From assembly GCF_003332305.1 (NCBI RefSeq), contig NZ_QOIO01000007.1, positions 1-64,000 on the forward strand: a stretch of 64,000 nt of DNA. Reading direction: 5' to 3'. Positions 45,120 to 54,580 of the stretch are shown here, one piece after another. Position 1 is the stretch's first letter. Each line of letters opens with the position of its first letter. The translations under genes and the position numbers were made by a program. The notes beneath the pieces were generated by a model. The model was not told where the DNA came from. It made no database searches and saw only the letters and a program-made list of their open reading frames with translations. This DNA comes from Microvirga aerophila (GTDB taxonomy: Bacteria > Pseudomonadota > Alphaproteobacteria > Rhizobiales > Beijerinckiaceae).

Positions 45120-45498
45120 GGGGTAATCCTTAGCAATGCGTCAGTGCACGTGAGGGCGAAGCCACGCAGTAAGCGTGACCGCGAACTCGGTTCGTCGATG
45201 TTTGGGAGAGCGTCTGAACGTGCGCCTGGCATGCCAAGGCGTAACGGCCCGATTGTTCGGCCAAAGTCGATTTTCGGACCTTGCCCGCCAAGAATGGCTT
45301 TTGCAAGGCTTAATCCGAGAAAAGGTGTTCGTGCGCCCTGAGCCTCCGCCGCTACCCTCAAAGGACGCGCAAAGCGGCGTTTCGTCAAAATTCTTTGGAA
45401 TCTCGGGCGAAGGGCATGGTCCTCAAGCGCGACCTTATGATCCTGGACGTGGAGCGGCGTTCCCCTAGAACCATCGGGAGAACCGTGGAGAGACGATC
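45120..45498. other. Divergent promoter region of cspA and hemolysin III gene
   Basis: 379 bases with no gene. It should hold the cspA promoter and leader. The sequence CGCCTGGCATGCCAAGGCG near 45220 forms an imperfect dyad. The minus-strand open frame over this area is not protein-like. Confidence 0.5.
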
Positions 45499-46143
45499 TT
45501 GAGGTGGGATTACGACAAAGGGGAGATCCTGGCCGACGGCATCGTTCACGGATTGGGCATCGTATTCGGGGTTGTCGCCGTCACCGCGCTGTTCCTTGCC
45601 ACCGCCCGGACGGTCGGGCCCTGGGAACTGACGTCGGTTCTGATCTATGGCGGCGGCCTGCTGACGGTGCTGACCGTTTCAGCGCTTTACAATCTCTGGC
45701 CCGTCTCTCCGGTCAAATGGATGCTGCGCCGGTTCGACCATTCGGCCATCTACCTTCTGATCGCCGGAACCTATACGCCCTTCATCACCCAAATGAAGGC
45801 AAGCGCCGAGGCAATGGCCATGTTGGCTTGCATTTGGACCATGTCCTTGGTGGGAATCGTCCTGAAGCTGCGCTTCCCAGGTCGGTTCGATCGGGTCTCG
45901 ATCGGCCTCTATCTCCTTTCAGGCTGGAGCGGAATCGTCGTGTTCGAATCCCTGTTCGGTACGTTGCCCAGCTCCACCTTTTGGCTCCTTGCGGCAGGCG
46001 GCATCTTCTACACGACCGGCGTGATCTTTCATCTTTGGGAGCGCCTGCGCTTCCAGAATGCGATCTGGCACGCCTTCGTGCTCATCGCGGCCGCCTGTCA
46101 CTATGGAGCGGTGCTCGATTGCATGGTGCTCGCGCGCGCATGA
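45499..46143 (+). CDS. Hemolysin III / YqfA family membrane protein
   Basis: 214 residues, seven predicted membrane helices of the PAQR/HlyIII family: GIVHGLGIVFGVVAVTALFL, ALYNLWPVSPVKWMLRRFDH, SAIYLLIAGTYTPF, and IWHAFVLIAAACHYGAVL near the end. The family's conserved His residues (HG, FDH, WHxFV, CHY) are present. TTG start at 45499, preceded by GTGGAGAGACGA. Function in bacteria unclear despite the name. Confidence 0.9.
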   Translation: MRWDYDKGEILADGIVHGLGIVFGVVAVTALFLATARTVGPWELTSVLIYGGGLLTVLTVSALYNLWPVSPVKWMLRRFDHSAIYLLIAGTYTPFITQMKASAEAMAMLACIWTMSLVGIVLKLRFPGRFDRVSIGLYLLSGWSGIVVFESLFGTLPSSTFWLLAAGGIFYTTGVIFHLWERLRFQNAIWHAFVLIAAACHYGAVLDCMVLARA

Positions 46144-46223
46144 CCGCATCGCGCCCGACGAGGAACGATGGGCGCGACTTCAATGTTCAGAGCGCTGGTA
46201 AACGGAAGGGCTGGCGGAGATCG

Positions 46224-46394
46224 TCAGCTGATCCCGTCCTGGTTCTTTTCGCAGTCCCGCCTGGGGGTCTGCTGAGGGGCTGATCTCTGCTGTTGCTGGG
46301 CCAGGACGGCGTCGTCGGAGGTGTTCGCCGCGAAGGTCGGCGTCGCGGCCGTAGCGGCGGTCATCAGGATGGCGAGGGAGAGTGCACGCAGCAT
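46224..46394 (-). CDS. Small secreted hypothetical protein
   Basis: 56 residues from ATG 46394 with RBS GGAAGGACAGACA. A signal peptide (MLRALSLAILMTAATAATPT, FAA cleavage) is followed by 33 Gln/Asp-rich residues with one Cys. No family recognised; the exported short peptide is plausible. Confidence 0.55.
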   Translation of the reverse strand: MLRALSLAILMTAATAATPTFAANTSDDAVLAQQQQRSAPQQTPRRDCEKNQDGIS

Positions 46395-46580
46395 TGTCTG
46401 TCCTTCCATGGGCCTATTGCCTGAATGCTAACGTCCCCGAGGCAGGATGACCAGGGATCAGTCTCGTAACTTTTCGGTCAATGGGTTCGGTGGATGCCTG
46501 TTCAGGTTCCGGAGAGGGAACGGGCCATACCCGCAGAGGGTTATTCCTACCGAAACTGAGCCATTGCCCTGGGAGGCTTT

Positions 46581-47330
46581 ATGCGACTGGACCCACGCAG
46601 AAAAGCGAGCTGGGTCGGTATTCTGTTCGCCCCGATGCTGGCGTTCACGTCACTTCACGCCGCAGAAGACGCGTCAGGACCACCACTGCCGCCCCCACGG
46701 CCCGACCGGACCCCGGCCCCAATGGAGCCCCAGGCCAACCAGGGGGCATCCACCGCTCCAACTCAAACGGACGCGGAATCGGAGGAGAGCGCCAAGGCCG
46801 CGCGGGAATGCGCCGACCGTCTCACGAAACTTGGTGTACGTTTCGAGACGCGGCCCGCCGTTCAGGAGAACGCGTGCAGCATCAAGGGGCCAGTCCTTGT
46901 CTCGTCGCTGCCGGATGACGTTGCGGTTTCGCCTGCCTCCCTCATGACGTGTTCGGCTGCGGAAAGCCTTGCCAAATGGACCCGCGAGGTCCTTCTCGCC
47001 GAGGCGGATCGGCATTTCCAGACCAAGCCGACCAAGATTCTCATCGGGACCTCCTACCAGTGCCGCAATCAGCGTTCCGGGGCGAAGCTGAGTGAACACG
47101 CCTTTGGGAACGGTCTCGACATCATGGGCTTCGAATTCGCCAAGCGCTCGGCGCTGACCATCGGAACACATGCGGACGGTTCGCCGGAAGCCGCCTTCCA
47201 GGCAGCCGTTCGGGCTGGGGCCTGCCCGATCTTCACGACGGTGCTCGGGCCTGGCTCCGATGCGGCCCATGGGGATCACCTTCACGTCGATATGCGCGAA
47301 CGCAAAGGTGATTACCGCATCTGCCAATAG
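46581..47330 (+). CDS. Extensin-like domain protein
   Basis: 249 residues. A signal-like N-terminus (GILFAPMLAFTSLHA) and a Pro-rich linker (PLPPPRPDRTPAPMEPQ) precede the extensin-like C-terminal domain (PF06904): AVSPASLMTCSAAESLAKW, SYQCRNQRSGAKLSEHAFGN, GLDIMGF and AAHGDHLHVDMRER. His and Asp residues resemble those of LAS-type peptidases (SEHxxGxxxD, DHxHVD), suggesting peptidoglycan hydrolysis. Precedes an L,D-transpeptidase gene, so a cell-envelope role is likely. Confidence 0.88.
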   Translation: MRLDPRRKASWVGILFAPMLAFTSLHAAEDASGPPLPPPRPDRTPAPMEPQANQGASTAPTQTDAESEESAKAARECADRLTKLGVRFETRPAVQENACSIKGPVLVSSLPDDVAVSPASLMTCSAAESLAKWTREVLLAEADRHFQTKPTKILIGTSYQCRNQRSGAKLSEHAFGNGLDIMGFEFAKRSALTIGTHADGSPEAAFQAAVRAGACPIFTTVLGPGSDAAHGDHLHVDMRERKGDYRICQ

Positions 47331-47393
47331 GAATTCTGGAACAGGGAGCAGGTCTCGTCCCTTGTCTGATCACCGGTTTCGATGGAGAGCAGA

Positions 47394-48380
47394 ATGAGGG
47401 TATGGGCGATTGCGGTTCTCGGCGCGTGGAGTTTGGTTGGGACTGCTCTTGCGGCTCCTCCACCGAAGGGTCTCGAACGGGACGCGGTGAACAACACCGA
47501 TCTCGCCGCCAAGGAGGAGGGGGGCGTCAGCCCGGCATTGATCAAGGCGCAGGTGCTCCTCGATCGCGCCCGCTTCTCGCCAGGGGTGATCGACGGCCGC
47601 AAGGGCGAGAATGTGCAGAACGCTCTCAAAGCCTTCGAGAAGGCCCGTCAGTTGAAGGTCGACGGCGAGCTCGACGACGAGGTGTGGGCCAAGCTGAATG
47701 AGACGTCGCAGGATCCGGCCCTCGTCGAATACACGATCGCCGAGGAGGACGTGAAAGGCCCCTTCGCCAAGGAGATCCCGGATAAGCTGGAGGATCAGGC
47801 CGACCTCGAACGTCTGGCCTATACGAGCCCCGAGGAGCTCTTGGCCGAGAAATTCCATATGGACGAGGATCTGCTGAAGGCTCTCAATCTGGGCAAGAGC
47901 TTCGACAGCGCGGGAACGTCCATCGTGGTGGCCAACGTCATGGCCAAGCGCGAGGGGCACGAGCAGAAGGTGGCCAAGATCGAAATCAGCAAGAGCGAGC
48001 ACGTCCTGCGCGCCCTTGCGGAGGATGGGTCGACCATCGGTGTGTATCCGGCCTCCATCGGCAGTGAGGAAAAGCCTGCACCCTCAGGAACCCATACGGT
48101 TCGCGCTATCGCTCCGAACCCGACCTATACCTACAATCCCGAATATGCCTTCAAGGGCGTGAAGGCGAAGGAGAAGTTCGTGATCAAGCCTGGCCCCAAC
48201 AATCCCGTCGGCTCCACGTGGATCGATCTCTCCGTCGAGTCGTTCGGCATTCATGGGACGCCCGAGCCTGCGAAAGTCGGCAAGGCCTATTCGCAGGGTT
48301 GCGTGCGGTTGACCAATTGGGACGTCGCTGAACTCGCCAAGATGGTCAAGAAAGGCACCACCGTCGCCTTCCTCGACTGA
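47394..48380 (+). CDS. L,D-transpeptidase (YkuD) with peptidoglycan-binding domain
   Basis: 328 residues from ATG 47394 (RBS GGAG 6 bases upstream). Signal peptide MRVWAIAVLGAWSLVGTALA. A PG_binding_1-like helical domain (LIKAQVLLDRARFSPGVIDG) is followed by the YkuD domain with HGTPEPAKVGKAYSQGCVRL, giving the His and catalytic Cys (SQGCVRLT). Makes 3-3 peptidoglycan crosslinks or attaches lipoproteins in the periplasm. Confidence 0.92.
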   Translation: MRVWAIAVLGAWSLVGTALAAPPPKGLERDAVNNTDLAAKEEGGVSPALIKAQVLLDRARFSPGVIDGRKGENVQNALKAFEKARQLKVDGELDDEVWAKLNETSQDPALVEYTIAEEDVKGPFAKEIPDKLEDQADLERLAYTSPEELLAEKFHMDEDLLKALNLGKSFDSAGTSIVVANVMAKREGHEQKVAKIEISKSEHVLRALAEDGSTIGVYPASIGSEEKPAPSGTHTVRAIAPNPTYTYNPEYAFKGVKAKEKFVIKPGPNNPVGSTWIDLSVESFGIHGTPEPAKVGKAYSQGCVRLTNWDVAELAKMVKKGTTVAFLD

Positions 48381-48430
48381 GGCGGTTGCCCGCTCTCCGC
48401 ACTGGCCTATGACAGGCCATGAATGACCGG

Positions 48431-48452
48431 CTGACCGGCGCGAACCGGTCAG
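48431..48452. terminator. Hairpin between convergent genes
   Basis: CTGACCGG and CCGGTCAG pair around six bases, 50 bases after the L,D-transpeptidase stop and overlapping the stop of the minus-strand gene at 48449. Probably a shared, bidirectional mRNA end; no T-run. Confidence 0.5.
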
Positions 48453-48724
48453 TCGTCGTTCGACGAGTTCAGTTCGCTTGGCTTCAGGCCTTCGTCCACT
48501 TCCGTATCGTGCATCCGCACGAGCCATTCCATCTGCTCTTGCACGAAACCCGGATCACTGTGGAACCGCATGGCGCAGGCTACGAGGAAGATGGCGATCT
48601 CAGGGAGGTCCTCGTCTCCCAGATCAGGCAGGACCAGCTCCAACTCGGTCATGTTGCTGGCCGTCACGATGGCCGCCTCCGTCGGCGGAATGGTCACGGC
48701 CGGTGCTTTCATATCGTTCGTCAT
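48449..48724 (-). CDS. Small hypothetical protein
   Basis: 91 residues from ATG 48724. Acidic, helical, Met/Glu rich (ELELVLPDLGDEDLPEIAIF, RFHSDPGFVQEQMEWL). No family recognised. No signal peptide. Soluble. Confidence 0.55.
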   Translation of the reverse strand: MTNDMKAPAVTIPPTEAAIVTASNMTELELVLPDLGDEDLPEIAIFLVACAMRFHSDPGFVQEQMEWLVRMHDTEVDEGLKPSELNSSNDD

Positions 48725-48879
48725 CGTTCGGGTACCCTTTAGTCTCACGCGCCGAAAAATCACTTTAGAGATAGGGCAGGGGCTATAAAAGACGACGTCG
48801 AGGCGTTCGTGAGAGCCAGCCCTCAGGCTGCTTCAATATCGCGGGTTGCGACAACGAACATGGTTGCTCACTCCCTCCG

Positions 48880-49698
48880 TCAATGGGGTCTCAGGAAACG
48901 TGCGGTTGCCTGCGCGACGGCCCGCGCTCGTTCCACGGGCAGCATGTGGGTCTCCTTTTCAAAGAGCTTCAGTTGTGCCGCCGGGATCATGTCGGCCGTT
49001 TCCCGATAGGCCTCTATGTCGAAGAACTGGTCGCGGGTTCCGCCGACGATCAGGGCACGGGCGCGGATACGCCCGAGCCTCGAGCGGTCTCCTCCGAAAT
49101 CCTCCTCCGCAACCGCTGCGAGGCCCCGCACGATCGTCTCCGGATCGCTCATCTTTTTGTGAAGGTGGAGGCGCTCCTGTCGGAGGCGCAGCCGGATGAG
49201 CCAGTTGAACCACGGGCGACGGAACACTGTGCCAAACTCGCTCATAAGGCCGGGGAGATCGCCCTGCCAAGCGCATTCCAGCTGCCGATTGATGCTATGA
49301 CGGCCCTCGGTCGAGAAACGATGCGCGCTGACCATCAGGATCAGCCGCTCGACGAGATCGGGATGATCGGCCGCAAGACGCATCGCCACGAACCCGCCGA
49401 AGGAGATCCCCATCAAGGCGGCGGGGCCGATTTCGGAACGGATGATTTCGGCGAAATCCCTCGCGATCGTTTCGACATCGTAGCCAGCCGGTGGGGCGGG
49501 GTCGTAACCGAAGATGTAGAGCGGCCTGCCGGACGGCAGGATTCGGGCGATCCGCTTGGCGTCGCGAACGGTCCGAGCCGGAGTAGGACGCCGCACGAAT
49601 GCCTGTCCACCGTTGAGCACGACAATGGGATTCGGACCGTCGCCGATTTTCACATAGGGAATTCTGTTCAGGAACAGACCTGTTTGAGCGTCTTTCAT
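48880..49698 (-). CDS. Alpha/beta hydrolase
   Basis: 272 residues. Nucleophile elbow GISFGGF, catalytic Asp region VGGTRDQFFD and His in ETHMLPVERA support a hydrolase fold. It lacks a signal peptide. The strand-order and length match esterase-like members of the Abhydrolase_6 group; the substrate is unknown. Confidence 0.85.
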   Translation of the reverse strand: MKDAQTGLFLNRIPYVKIGDGPNPIVVLNGGQAFVRRPTPARTVRDAKRIARILPSGRPLYIFGYDPAPPAGYDVETIARDFAEIIRSEIGPAALMGISFGGFVAMRLAADHPDLVERLILMVSAHRFSTEGRHSINRQLECAWQGDLPGLMSEFGTVFRRPWFNWLIRLRLRQERLHLHKKMSDPETIVRGLAAVAEEDFGGDRSRLGRIRARALIVGGTRDQFFDIEAYRETADMIPAAQLKLFEKETHMLPVERARAVAQATARFLRPH

Positions 49699-50011
49699 GA
49701 GTCGAGTTCTTGCCGGAGCAGCAGGCCCTTCGGGATGAACCGGAGTACGCTTCTGAGCGATCGGCGTGTCTTGCTGCGAGGAGAAGTAAAAAGCTGCTCT
49801 AGGGCGCGGGCTTTGAAAGCTCGCGCATCGACGCTCGCACCAAGACGTCGGACTGGTGTCGAAAAGAACAGCGATGTGAGCCGACGGACGCGGAAGGGCG
49901 GCGGCGGCTTGGCCCGGCGGTTGGCTTTTTAGAACCTGTCGTGCCTGCGGTCAACTGCCGCAACCGCGCTGGGCGGGACCCCGGTCGCGGCAATGGGCTA
50001 CGCCCCTTCAC
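49699..50011. other. Non-coding gap
   Basis: 313 bases between the hydrolase start and the EAL gene stop. Several short open frames but none with protein character or RBS. Holds the hydrolase promoter. Confidence 0.4.
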
Positions 50012-50767
50012 TCATGCGGGAAACGTGATGCCCGGAAGCCTCTCGACGGCAGGTCTTGCAAACAGGAACCCCTGGAAGAGTTCGATCCCGGCATCGCGGA
50101 GCACCGAGAATTCGGCCTGCGTCTCGATGCCTTCGGCGATCACTGTGATATCGAGGGCGCGAGCCATCGTCAGGATGCCGGCAATGATCGCCTGTCGTGC
50201 GGCAGAGTCCGCGATTCCGCGAATAATCTCTATGTCGATCTTGAGGATGTCCGGCTGGAAACTCGCCAGGAGGTTCAGGCCGGCATAGCCTGCCCCGAAA
50301 TCGTCGATTGCCGTGATGAAGCCGAGGCGCTTGTACTCGGCTACAATCCGGGCGACGTGGCCCGTATCCGCCATCCGCTCGTTTTCGGTGAATTCGAACA
50401 TGATGCGGCTCGTGTCGAAGCCAACACGCCGCGCCGATTCGAGCGACGTTCGGATGCAAGCGGCAGGCTCATAGACGGCATTCGGCATGAAGTTGATGGA
50501 GAGACGCGCGCTGCCGTCGTCCGGGAACAGCATGCCGGCCAGTTCGATGGCTTTGACCCGACAGGCCTGATCGAACTTATACCGCCCGGCATCGTCCACT
50601 TGGCTCAGGATCTGGCCAGCGGACTGGCCGTCGGTGCCCCGGACAAGCGCCTCGTAACCCCAGACGGTCTTTCGGTCGATGTCGATGATTGGGTGAAACG
50701 CCATCGTGAATGCGAACGGGAGAGGCTCGCCGCCCCGACAGCCATGGCACTTCATCCTCGCATCCAT
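50012..50767 (-). CDS. EAL-domain cyclic-di-GMP phosphodiesterase
   Basis: 251 residues from ATG 50767, a stand-alone EAL domain. Catalytic signature residues are present: Glu in YEALVRG, Asn in LSINFMPNA, Glu in MFEFTEN, two Asp in AIDDFGAGYAG, Lys in ILKIDIEI and Glu in IAEGIET. It should cleave c-di-GMP to pGpG. The N-terminus CHGC (residues 6-9) might bind a metal. No sensor domain is attached. Soluble. Confidence 0.9.
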   Translation of the reverse strand: MDARMKCHGCRGGEPLPFAFTMAFHPIIDIDRKTVWGYEALVRGTDGQSAGQILSQVDDAGRYKFDQACRVKAIELAGMLFPDDGSARLSINFMPNAVYEPAACIRTSLESARRVGFDTSRIMFEFTENERMADTGHVARIVAEYKRLGFITAIDDFGAGYAGLNLLASFQPDILKIDIEIIRGIADSAARQAIIAGILTMARALDITVIAEGIETQAEFSVLRDAGIELFQGFLFARPAVERLPGITFPA

Positions 50768-51042
50768 AGCCACCACCTCCAATCGCGCCCGGATCCTCAC
50801 GGAACCAATGCGCGAGGTCCGACTAGATATTCATCATGACCCGCGCTGCCGCAACGGATCGTTCACTCGAGGCAGCAGGATAGTCATTGCGTGGTTAAAG
50901 TTATCGATCAGGGACCTCCCGCCGGGAGGACGCTCACCCCTACGGGTGACATTGACAAATCCGACTCTGGGGCAAATCCTGCCGCCGGGCACGTCTGCGA
51001 GAGCAGGCGATGGGGCGTTTCCTTGCAACCGGAGGCGCTCGC

Positions 51043-51987
51043 ATGACTGATGGTCGAACGGCTTTCCCATCATCCGACGGAACGGTGTTCCTGACGGATG
51101 GCGGTCTCGAAACAACCCTGCGGTTCCTAAGAGGGATCGATCTTCCGTGTTTCGCCGCATTCCCGCTTCTGCTCAACGATGATGGCAGGCGGGAACTCGC
51201 AAGCTATTTCGAGCCGTATATCCGGACAGCCCAGGAACGGAAGGTGGGCTTCATCCTGGACACGCCTACATGGCGCGCCAACCCCGACTGGGGCGCAAAA
51301 CTCGGTTATTCGACGCAAGCGATTGCGGACATCAACCGACAGGCAGTCGCGTGGGCCAAAGCGCTTCGTGACGAGAATGCCGAAGGCGAGGCGCCCATCG
51401 TGATCAACGGGGCCATCGGGCCGCGCGGCGATGGCTACCGCCCGGGCGATCTTATGACCGCCGAACAGGCGCAGGACTATCATTCGATTCAGGTCAACGC
51501 GTTTCGCGACGCACGCGTCGACATGGTGACGGCGGTTACCATGAACTATGCGGAGGAGGCGATAGGTGTCGCCAACGCGGCGCAGGCCGCGGGCATTCCG
51601 GTGGTGATCTCGTTCACGGTCGAAACGGATGGTCGGCTCGCGTCCGGCGAGACGCTTCAATCTGCCATCGAGCGCACGGACCATGCGACCGGGAGCGCGC
51701 CTGTCTACTACATGATCAACTGCGCGCACCCGACCCATTTCGAGAGCGTCCTATCGGGCAATGACGCGTGGATCCAGCGCCTCGGCGGCGTGAGGGCGAA
51801 TGCATCGACCAAGAGCCATGCGGAGTTGGACGAGGCGACGGAGCTCGATCCAGGCGATCCCGTTGATCTGGGGCGGCGATACCGCGGCTTGCGGGAGCGG
51901 ATCGGCACCCTGTCCGTGCTCGGCGGCTGCTGCGGGACCGATCACCGGCACATCGCGGCCATCTGCGACGCGTGCCTGCCTGCGTGA
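51043..51987 (+). CDS. Homocysteine S-methyltransferase family protein
   Basis: 314 residues from ATG 51043 (GGAGG 7 bases upstream). TIM barrel with the Zn-Cys sites NCAHP and GGCCGTDHRHI, LTDGGLETTL at the start and VINGAIGPRGDGY. Transfers a methyl group from S-methylmethionine or a similar donor to homocysteine. Monocistronic. No methionine-related riboswitch was spotted upstream. Confidence 0.9.
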   Translation: MTDGRTAFPSSDGTVFLTDGGLETTLRFLRGIDLPCFAAFPLLLNDDGRRELASYFEPYIRTAQERKVGFILDTPTWRANPDWGAKLGYSTQAIADINRQAVAWAKALRDENAEGEAPIVINGAIGPRGDGYRPGDLMTAEQAQDYHSIQVNAFRDARVDMVTAVTMNYAEEAIGVANAAQAAGIPVVISFTVETDGRLASGETLQSAIERTDHATGSAPVYYMINCAHPTHFESVLSGNDAWIQRLGGVRANASTKSHAELDEATELDPGDPVDLGRRYRGLRERIGTLSVLGGCCGTDHRHIAAICDACLPA

Positions 51988-51999
51988 TCGGGACTGCTT

Positions 52000-52395
52000 T
52001 TATGCTCCGTCGGCTCGCGGCGGAGAGGCTGGATAGGCAGGTTCGCCCTTATGCCTGTCCCAGGGCCAGCGTCCCTCGATTTCCACCTCAAGCGAGAAGC
52101 TCAGGAAAGTTCGGATCAGAACGATGCCGCCCAGAACGGCAAGGCTTTCAAGAGTCTGATCGATGGCAACCGTGTTGATGATGTCCGCAGCCACGAGGAA
52201 CTCGAGACCAAGAAGGATGGCTCTTCCAAGATTGGATCGGAAAAGGATGAAGGCATCGTCCCACGATGCTCCCCGCAACACCTGCCACAAGGCCGCGACG
52301 GTGGCGCCGACCGTGCCGAGAACGATGATCGCAATGCCGCCGATCTCGACGGATCGGATTGTCAATCTCAGCGCCGGGAGCAGCCATTCGTCCAT
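52000..52395 (-). CDS. DUF1622 family membrane protein
   Basis: 131 residues from ATG 52395 (RBS GGAAGGA). Three hydrophobic segments: IGGIAIIVLGTVGATVAAL, LGRAILLGLEFLVAADIIN, LAVLGGIVLIRTFLSFSLE. The C-terminus is charged (RWPWDRHKGEP). Family function unknown. Confidence 0.85.
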   Translation of the reverse strand: MDEWLLPALRLTIRSVEIGGIAIIVLGTVGATVAALWQVLRGASWDDAFILFRSNLGRAILLGLEFLVAADIINTVAIDQTLESLAVLGGIVLIRTFLSFSLEVEIEGRWPWDRHKGEPAYPASPPRADGA

Positions 52396-52489
52396 GAGCA
52401 ATCCTTCCCATACAGGATCAACTAGGGCGGTGGGATACAACCCACTATAGGCACGGGTACAAGGCGGCGGCAGGGAAAACGAGGGCAAG

Positions 52490-52527
52490 GCGTCATCCCA
52501 GACGCCGAAGGCGCTCCGGGATGACGC
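52490..52527. repeat. Palindrome GCGTCATCCC...GGGATGACGC
   Basis: A 10-bp outer stem and an inner GACGCC-GAA-GGCGCT stem, starting 19 bases beyond the stop of the L,D-transpeptidase gene on the minus strand. Related to the palindrome at 41487 (shared GTCATCCC/GGGATGAC). Probably a mRNA 3' end/intergenic repeat. Confidence 0.7.
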
Positions 52528-52546
52528 GGATCAAGGAGTTGCGCCG

Positions 52547-53299
52547 CTACCGCCAAATCACCCGTGGGAGTTCAGCGACCTCCTCTTCGGGCTCATTGAA
52601 GAAGCGGCGGTTTCCGTTCAGCACGACCACCGGAGATCCGACCGGAACGCGGTTGTACAGGTCGATCACGTCTTGGTTGAACATGCGGATGCAGCCACTC
52701 GACACGGCTTGTCCGATGGACCACGGCTCGGTGGTGCCGTGGATGCGGTACATGGTGTCCCGGCCCCCATCGTAGAGATAGAGCGCGCGCGCACCCAAGG
52801 GGTTCCTGAGTCCGCCTTCCATGCCGCCCGCCCAGGGGCGATTGCGCTCCGGCTCGCGTCTGATCATATCGGCGGTGGGGGTCCAGCGCGGCCACTCGGC
52901 CTTGCGTCCAACCCGGGCGCGGCCGCTCCAGGCCAGGCCTTCATTGCCGACGCCAATGCCATAGCGCATGGCGCGCCCGTTCTCGCGCACCAGGTAGAGA
53001 AAGCGCGCATCCGTATCGACCACGATCGTGCCGGGCTCCTCGCGGCCTTGATAGGCGACCTCGCGACGGAGGAACTGCGGATCGACCTCGGAAATGTCCG
53101 TGGCCGGAAGGGCGTATCGCTCATCGGGACGCGGTCCATACATGGCTGCATAGGTCGGATCGATTCGCGGCCTGAGGTTTTGCTCAGGGGCCTGCGAGGT
53201 CGAGACGCACGCGGCCAACGCGAAAGGAAGCAGGATCGCACCCAGTCGGAACAGCTTTTGCAGACGGGAACGGTTCAAGGCCGGGTCGGAAGCAGACAT
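52547..53299 (-). CDS. L,D-transpeptidase, lipoprotein
   Basis: 250 residues from ATG 53299; an upstream Met (53341) is possible. Lipobox LPFALAAC gives a lipoprotein signal peptide. The YkuD domain has HGTTEPWSIGQAVSSGCIRM with the catalytic His and Cys. ErfK/YbiS-type enzyme. One of two L,D-transpeptidases in the window, with separate anchoring (lipoprotein against soluble). Confidence 0.9.
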   Translation of the reverse strand: MSASDPALNRSRLQKLFRLGAILLPFALAACVSTSQAPEQNLRPRIDPTYAAMYGPRPDERYALPATDISEVDPQFLRREVAYQGREEPGTIVVDTDARFLYLVRENGRAMRYGIGVGNEGLAWSGRARVGRKAEWPRWTPTADMIRREPERNRPWAGGMEGGLRNPLGARALYLYDGGRDTMYRIHGTTEPWSIGQAVSSGCIRMFNQDVIDLYNRVPVGSPVVVLNGNRRFFNEPEEEVAELPRVIWR

Positions 53300-53544
53300 C
53301 AGTTGGGACTCGCGGTTTCTGGTTTTTGAAGGCTTCGCCATCGATGGGAGTTGAGGAAAGTCAGAAAGCTCAGCCGTGGCCGGATAGTGGATCATCAATG
53401 GCTGAAATGTGGCAAGGTTCCGGCGGTGCCTTGCCGGTCACAGTTTTGTTATGGCCGAATTCAGGCGTAGCTCGTTACTGACGTGCCCTTGATAATGTGA
53501 AACAAGGCTCGCTCAACCTGCCCGCATAGAAAAGTCGGTCCCTT

Positions 53545-54120
53545 ATGAAATCCTCCATCTCTCTTTTGACCATCTGCGGAATCTCGGAGCTGCCTGATCA
53601 AGGTGCGCGATCCGTCACCCATGTGCTGTCGATCCTGGATCCCGACCATCCCGACCCGGAGGCCTTCCAGGCCTACGATCCCCACCACCGGACGGTCCTT
53701 CGCTTCCATGACATCATCGAGCCCCTTCCGGGGATGATCCTGCCGGAGCCGGAGCATGTACGGGCCGTGCTGCAATTCGGCGAGGACGTGGCGCAGAACC
53801 CATCCTCGAAGGCCGAGGGGCATCTGCTGGTTCATTGTCATATGGGTGTCTCGCGTTCGACCGCCGCAATGGCCACTCTGATGCTGCAATCGGAGCCGGA
53901 GGAGAGCGAGGACCGGATCATGGAGCGTCTGGCCGAGATCCGGCCTCAGGCATGGCCGAATTCCCTCATGATCGGGTTCGCGGACGATCTTCTGTCGCGC
54001 AACGGCCGTCTGGTGGATGCCCTGCGGCGGCATTACGCCAGGCAGGTCCAGCGCGACCCCAAGATGGCTCGGTTGATGCGGGAGCTCGGCCGCGGGCGGG
54101 AAGTGGAGATGGCGGTCTAA
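53545..54120 (+). CDS. Dual-specificity/tyrosine phosphatase-like protein
   Basis: 191 residues. The active-site P-loop HCxxGxSRS is present (LLVHCHMGVSRSTAAMA), and an upstream Asp (HDIIEPLPG) may be the general acid. No signal peptide. Targets unknown. It lies convergent with hmrR, with a 4-base gap. Confidence 0.88.
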   Translation: MKSSISLLTICGISELPDQGARSVTHVLSILDPDHPDPEAFQAYDPHHRTVLRFHDIIEPLPGMILPEPEHVRAVLQFGEDVAQNPSSKAEGHLLVHCHMGVSRSTAAMATLMLQSEPEESEDRIMERLAEIRPQAWPNSLMIGFADDLLSRNGRLVDALRRHYARQVQRDPKMARLMRELGRGREVEMAV

Positions 54121-54124
54121 GCGC

Positions 54125-54580
54125 TCACGGGCGAAGGCGCTCCTTCGCAAGTCCGAATTTGGGAGCAGCTCGCGACGAGGCATGGCGCGTCTCGCCGCTG
54201 GCCAGCTCCTCGATGATCGGGCAATCGGGCCTGCCGTCGCCATGACAGTTGTTCGCCAGATGCTTGAGGGTTCCGGCCATCTCCTGAAGCTCTGCGATCT
54301 TGCGCTCCAGCACATCCACATGGGCGAGCGCCATGCGCTTTACGTCCATGCTGGCGCGCTCGCGATCTCGCCAGAGGGAGACGAGATCGGCGATCTGCTC
54401 CACCGAGAACCCGAGATCCCGCGCGCGGCGGATGAAGCGAAGCGTGTGGACATCGTTGTCTGAATAGACCCGGTACCCGGCTTCCGTCCGCACGGTTTTC
54501 GGGATCAGACCGATGGACTCGTAGTACCGGATCATCTTGGCTGAAACGCCAGACGCCTCGGCTGCCTGACCGATATTCAT
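54125..54580 (-). CDS. hmrR: Copper-responsive MerR-family regulator (CueR/HmrR)
   Basis: 151 residues. MerR N-terminal HTH ([29 protein letters not shown]), coiled coil, and the copper-binding loop [11 protein letters not shown] with both conserved cysteines. Activates the copper exporter promoter on Cu(I) binding. Start overlaps the copA stop (ATGA). It is co-transcribed with copA, giving autoregulation, and the operator at 57149 matches its family. Confidence 0.93.
   Translation of the reverse strand: MNIGQAAEASGVSAKMIRYYESIGLIPKTVRTEAGYRVYSDNDVHTLRFIRRARDLGFSVEQIADLVSLWRDRERASMDVKRMALAHVDVLERKIAELQEMAGTLKHLANNCHGDGRPDCPIIEELASGETRHASSRAAPKFGLAKERLRP

Noticed and set aside
45116..45388. 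Minus-strand 90-codon frame before cspA
   Set aside because: Low protein character, no RBS, overlaps the expected cspA leader.
53461..54321. 286-codon minus-strand frame
   Set aside because: Antisense to the phosphatase gene, which has a perfect HCxxGxSRS loop.
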